Assembly (NCBI GenBank): GCA_001898505.1
Contig: MKTZ01000001.1
Location: forward strand, 744,001-808,000
Direction of reading: 5' to 3'
DNA length: 64,000 nucleotides
From: Sphingobacteriales bacterium 50-39
GTDB taxonomy: Bacteria; Bacteroidota; Bacteroidia; Chitinophagales; Chitinophagaceae
In this document: piece after piece, positions 62,746 through 64,000 of the stretch
Numbering within the stretch: the stretch's first letter is position 1
Layout: each line of letters opens with the position of its first letter
The notes under the pieces: generated by a model
Seen by the model: the letters and a program-made list of their open reading frames with translations, nothing else
What the model was told of the DNA's origin: nothing
Database searches by the model: none
Program-made: the position numbers and the translations under genes

Positions 62746-64000
62746 ATGGGAGGTATGAGATCATATTTTAGTTTCCTGGTTGGGATCTTGTTGACCGGTG
62801 TGGTTTATGGACAAAGCCAGTTCATCTACGAGCAGGCTCCTTTCCCCGAGTGTCATGCGTCTACCATTGCGGAGACGCCAAAGGGGTTGGTGGCGGCCTG
62901 GTTCGGGGGAACAGAGGAGCGGAATCCGGATGTCTGTATCTATGTCAGCAGGAAGGGTAAGGGACAGCAGGTATGGACTGTGCCCGTGAATGTGGCCAAT
63001 GGGATCATGAATGATACATTGCGTTATCCGTGCTGGAACCCTGTGCTGTATCAGATACCCGGTGGAGACCTGCTGCTGTTTTATAAAATGGGCCCCAATC
63101 CCGTGAAGTGGAAGGGATGGCTGTTGCGAAGCGCCGATGGGGGTATTTCCTGGGGAAAACCACAGGCCTTGCCGGAAGGATTTTTGGGACCTATCAAGAA
63201 CAAACCCGTCCTCCTGATGGATGGGACACTGATCTGTCCTACCAGCACGGAGGGGAATGGATGGAATGTTCATTTCGAGCTGACGCAGGATTGGGGGAAG
63301 CATTGGATGCAGAACGCGCCGCCCGTATCCGTTGGAACGCAGGCTATACAGCCCAGCATAGTTTTTCACAAGGATGGCAGTTTGCAGGCTTTGTGCCGGA
63401 GTCAGAACAGGGCGATATTGGAGACATGGTCCAAGGACAACGGGCGGACATGGTCGCCGCTGGCGGCTACCTCGCTGCCAAACAATAACTCGGGCATCGA
63501 TGCGGTGACATTGAAGGACGGGCGGCAACTGCTGGTATATAATCATGTGCTGCCACCGCCGGGGCGGTCGGAGGGGGGGCGGTCGCCATTGAATGTGGCG
63601 CTGTCGCCGGATGGGAAGACATGGTATGCGGCGCTGGTGCTGGAGAACGACACGATGGGGGAATATTCTTATCCTTCCGTCATTCAGTCGTCGGATGGGA
63701 TGGTGCATATTGTCTATACCTGGAGGAGGAAGAAGATAAAATATGTGGAGCTGGATCCGGAGAAGTTACAGTTGGTGAAGATTGAAAATGGAGTTTGGCC
63801 GAAGACGGTGGGGAAGATGGGGATGACGGAGAGTGTATTTGGGCAAAGCAATTCGGATGAGCAATACCGCAAGCCTTTGAAAGAGGTCCTGGCGTCTATA
63901 CAGGAACGGTATCATGTCAGTATAAAATATAAGGATGAACAGGTAACGGATCGTTGGGTGAACTATGCCGACTGGCGTATGCGGAATGACGTGGAGACCA
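62746..64000 (+). CDS. Sialidase-like (BNR/Asp-box) protein with C-terminal STN-like domain, 3' partial
   Basis: Frame from ATG 62746 is open to the window edge (418 residues so far). Seen: a signal peptide (FSFLVGILLTGVVYGQ), then a six-bladed sialidase-type propeller with the start FPECHASTIAETPKGLVAAW and Asp-box motifs SADGGISW, TQDWGKHW and SKDNGRTW, through DAVTLKDGRQLLVYNH to YPSVIQSSDGMVHIVYTWRR. After about residue 370 comes a different segment, KPLKEVLASIQERYHVSIKY, which resembles the STN or DUF4974 signalling fold. Exo-sialidase relatives of this type occur in PULs; the true sugar could be another acidic monosaccharide. The end lies outside the window. Confidence 0.82.
   Translation, partial: MGGMRSYFSFLVGILLTGVVYGQSQFIYEQAPFPECHASTIAETPKGLVAAWFGGTEERNPDVCIYVSRKGKGQQVWTVPVNVANGIMNDTLRYPCWNPVLYQIPGGDLLLFYKMGPNPVKWKGWLLRSADGGISWGKPQALPEGFLGPIKNKPVLLMDGTLICPTSTEGNGWNVHFELTQDWGKHWMQNAPPVSVGTQAIQPSIVFHKDGSLQALCRSQNRAILETWSKDNGRTWSPLAATSLPNNNSGIDAVTLKDGRQLLVYNHVLPPPGRSEGGRSPLNVALSPDGKTWYAALVLENDTMGEYSYPSVIQSSDGMVHIVYTWRRKKIKYVELDPEKLQLVKIENGVWPKTVGKMGMTESVFGQSNSDEQYRKPLKEVLASIQERYHVSIKYKDEQVTDRWVNYADWRMRNDVET

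Noticed and set aside
62761-63708. Minus-strand open frame of 315 codons near the right edge
   Set aside because: The plus strand encodes a sialidase-like protein with clear Asp-boxes and a signal peptide through the same bases; the minus-strand frame has no such features.

Overview
The window looks like the chromosome of a glycan-degrading member of the Bacteroidota, most likely a soil or plant-associated relative of Chitinophaga (family-level placement is inference). It has four SusC/SusD outer-membrane pairs, three of them with their own ECF sigma factor and FecR anti-sigma gene. It also has many signal-peptide and lipobox proteins, a type IX secretion C-terminal signal, and promoters that fit the Bacteroidota -33/-7 pattern (TTG, then TAnnTTTG). 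No tRNA, rRNA, CRISPR array, insertion sequence or prophage was seen. No gap between genes exceeds about 250 bases.

Layout. 1-6.8 kb: the end of a SulP-type anion transporter coupled to a small unknown protein, then a GH106-like glycosidase and a heparinase II/III-like lyase, each preceded by a striking inverted repeat. 6.8-8.95 kb: an AT-rich AbiEi/AbiEii type IV toxin-antitoxin module with two nearly identical operator boxes around its promoter. 8.9-14.2 kb (minus strand): a SusC/SusD pair without sigma/FecR, followed by a small membrane protein. 14.4-17.4 kb: a stand-alone LytTR protein, then a LytS/LytR-type two-component pair and a DUF1223 protein. 17.4-20.3 kb: a serine hydrolase and a parallel beta-helix lipoprotein.

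20.4-43.3 kb holds two tandem, clearly paralogous polysaccharide utilization loci (PULs). Both run sigma, FecR, SusC (with STN domain), SusD, IPT/NHL lipoprotein, GH89 alpha-N-acetylglucosaminidase. The first also carries a GH29 alpha-L-fucosidase. Together they suggest capture and trimming of glycans ending in alpha-GlcNAc and, for the first locus, alpha-fucose. 43.4-45.1 kb: an AT-rich orphan SUKH (SMI1/KNR4) protein and an UlaG-like metallo-hydrolase.

45.1-62 kb: a GH78 rhamnosidase fused to a five-bladed-propeller glycosidase-like module, then a third sigma/FecR/SusC/SusD set. This set leads into three genes of unusual type: two paralogous, apparently uncharacterised TIM-barrel-like proteins with a Cys-rich motif, flanking a large type IX-secreted propeller/golvesin-like protein. 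62-64 kb: a DUF1579 protein and the start of a sialidase-like protein that appears to run into an STN-like domain at the window edge.

Regulation appears layered: sigma/anti-sigma trans-envelope signalling for three PULs, an intrinsic terminator between one sigma gene and its fecR, hairpin leaders between fecR and susC, and inverted repeats at the start codons of the first glycan genes. The best candidate for an undescribed system is the pair of Cys-motif TIM-barrel proteins with the secreted propeller protein between them (55.9-62.0 kb).
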